Source: Hydractinia symbiolongicarpus
Taxonomy: Eukaryota; Cnidaria; Hydrozoa; Anthoathecata; Hydractiniidae
DNA length: 64,000 nucleotides
Reading direction: 5' to 3'
NCBI RefSeq assembly: GCF_029227915.1
Contig: NC_079882.1
Span: 17,806,501-17,870,500 of the forward strand
The notes below the pieces were generated by a model. The model saw nothing but the letters and a program-made list of their open reading frames with translations. It was not told the DNA's origin and did not search any database. The translations under genes and the position numbers were made by a program. This document shows, in pieces, positions 61,866 to 64,000 of this stretch. Position 1 is the first letter of the stretch; each line of letters begins with the position of its first letter.

Positions 61866-64000
61866 TAGGGTTTCGTGTGTGAATTTTTAATTATTTTTGG
61901 AACAACAGTGCAAAGAAAATCATTCAAAGTGAAATTCTAACCTGTATCTTGCCTACTCAAGTCGATCGCTTTACCAAATGTTATTTTCAGACAGGCGAAA
62001 TGATTAACAATGTTCCCTTCAAATAAAAACATCAACACGCAAGGAAGATCTCATTTTACTTAGCACGGCCTGCCAATGAAGTCGTTCAAAGATGAGAAAG
62101 ATAACATTAAGCCTTCAAAAATGGCGAAAGTTAAGTTTTTTTTTACTTTCTCTATTTACATTACCACCATAGAGATATCCATGCCTTCATTTGTAATCAT
62201 AGGACAGAAGCGGGCAATTCTAATGCTTGGAGTTGACAAGCGAATAGAACTTACAAAGAAGCCGATCTTCCGGGGCACTTTGTGAATTATGACATTAGGT
62301 TTCTTCAAACATATTTTGATGATGTGGCATGGCAATTTATTTCAGATAAAGGAGAATTTTTTAAGACTTTTTTTTAAGACTTTTTTACCTAGAATGTTCT
62401 TATTTGCGTTCTTCCAAAAAAGGTGCAAAATTAATTTTTTTTTAAATAACTGGTGTTAAAATTATCTGGTGTAGAAACTGTTCGAAAATAATTTTATTTT
62501 AGTAATTTATTCACATTATTTTGTTTTTAATATGTTCTTAATTTGGGCAAAATTTCAGGAAATGTGTGAAGTGTTGGAGACTTTTAAGAACAAAAACGAC
62601 GATGTCATGTGGAATTGCCCATCATGCGAAACATAGTTAAAAAAAAATATGTGTAAAGTTAAGAAAAAATGTTGCTCTTTTACTTTTCTTGCACAATCAA
62701 TAAAAAAGTAGTTTTTTATTATACTGAATATTATACCGAATGTCGAACAGTACGGCACGAATAATTTACGCAGCTAGCTTCAGAAAATCTTAAAAAACGT
62801 CCAGTCTAGAGTAAGATCAAGTCCGGATTTATCCGCTAGTAGACATTTTGAACCTTTCTGTTCCCCATCGGAAGTTCATGCGCTAGCGTGGCTGCCTAGT
62901 AATAAGCGAGAACAATGCGCTATTTACGATATTGTTATTACCCGAAAAAATTATACGCGTGATGCATTATGGGATTGGTTTAGGAGGTTTGTTTTTTATT
63001 GATAGAATTTCTATCGTATGTCTCGTATGAGCCTACCTAAATTTGCTGCAAAAGTTTTAGCTGGTCTTTTATCCACTCCACGGAATAAATCGACCACTAT
63101 ATTTGTTGTATTCTTGTTAACAAAAAACTTCCGCTGGGCAGAAATAGAATTTTGCAGCGCAATTAACGATCATAACTTATTATTTGGATATAATTATTAT
63201 AAACTATGAGCGATCACGTGACCGACCTGTGCTAGAGCTTTTCGTTGCTGTCAAATTCTTCAAAAAGGCAAAATGCCCTGGAAACGAGTTTGGATACGCC
63301 AAAACAAGAGATGTTTGTGGAGAACGTACAGTTAAAGAAAGAATCACAATTATACTTTGACGTTCTCAGTGTGAAGATCACTTCTGTTGATAATCCTTAA
63401 AAATTTTGTTTAGCCATATTTTTACATATTTTTCAAATACTTGCTTTTTCCAATGCATCTAATGATCTTAAACTTCATAAATATTAAAATTATGGAGCAT
63501 CTTTTGAATAACAGTCACAACAGTTGCGATTTATAGGAAACATATGTTTACAAGAAAGCGACAAAAAAGATGTCAAATGTTAAAATACAGGCCAACGCGC
63601 ACTCCTTACGTTACAGCATTTTTAAACTGACGTCAAATTGTCTTATCACGCAGTTATGTGAACATCCTGTTCTGACATAATGCTTCATACATACACATAA
63701 CATTCAAAATGCCACCACCTATCATATGCAACATCCTTCCAACATACTTATCGACAGATTTAGTGACACCTGGACGACGACAGAGAGAAACGCTACCTGC
63801 AATCGGGTGAGATGAAATTATTTTGAAATCAGCCTTTTTTTTGCAAGTCTGAAAAAATTATTCGAATTTGGATTGCAACTTATAACAAAAGAAAACGAGT
63901 GGTACTCAGACCTTCAAAAAAAAAGAAACGCTGAATCTTTTAGGCAAAAGAAAGTTACTCTTATGGAATAAGAACTTTTTTAAATTTATGCAAAATATAC
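61866..64000. other. AT-rich sequence, no supported gene
   Basis: Short open frames (62076-62285, 63018-63209) show no recognisable domain. A short minus/plus Cys-containing end at 62558-62636 (MWNCPSCET) may be a piece of a zinc-finger protein, but is too short to call. Confidence 0.4.

Noticed and set aside
62558-62636. PHD or zinc-finger gene end (MWNCPSCET)
   Set aside because: Too short, and no upstream frame connects to it.

Overview
This is eukaryotic, AT-rich, intron-bearing animal genomic DNA. I found no convincing single-copy host gene. Almost everything that can be read is transposon or endogenous virus-like sequence, stacked several layers deep. AGCTAGCT-type repeats, Polinton, BEL, CMC and Helitron families and short introns (about 70-210 bp) suggest a marine invertebrate, most likely a cnidarian (hydrozoan). 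This is inference; a sponge is not excluded.

Layout. (1) 1-6959: a pogo-like transposase exon fragment, three abutting short Helitron-like elements, a 5'-truncated Penelope-like element with GIY-YIG remains and a possible hammerhead motif, and a MITE with G/C tracts. (2) 6960 to about 42560: an old Polinton/Maverick (adintovirus-like) element, here called A. It is interrupted at its protein-primed DNA polymerase gene by a second, better preserved 20.2-kb Polinton, here called B (19251-39443), which has about 200-bp terminal inverted repeats and a CATTT target duplication. A LINE fragment sits inside B and another foreign segment inside A. (3) 43647-56526: a BEL/Pao LTR retrotransposon with TCCT target duplications. 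It is itself split by a Harbinger-type DNA transposon and by a CMC/Chapaev-like transposon whose introns can still be recognised. (4) 56544-59423: four head-to-tail Helitron copies, followed by a decayed Helitron helicase and one inverted copy. (5) 61866-64000: nothing recognisable.

A and B carry the same gene set in inverse orientation: polymerase, small membrane proteins, HNH-type nuclease, integrase, capsid candidate, coiled-coil membrane protein and several conserved unknowns. B also has a packaging ATPase and a duplicated BRO-family locus that A lacks. In both elements most genes start directly after an AATAAA/TAATAAA motif, which looks like an element-encoded promoter code. Together the genes describe a virus-like element that would replicate with its own polymerase, package with its ATPase and capsid, and integrate with a retroviral-type integrase. 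Both copies carry stops, frameshifts and insertions and look inactive as written.
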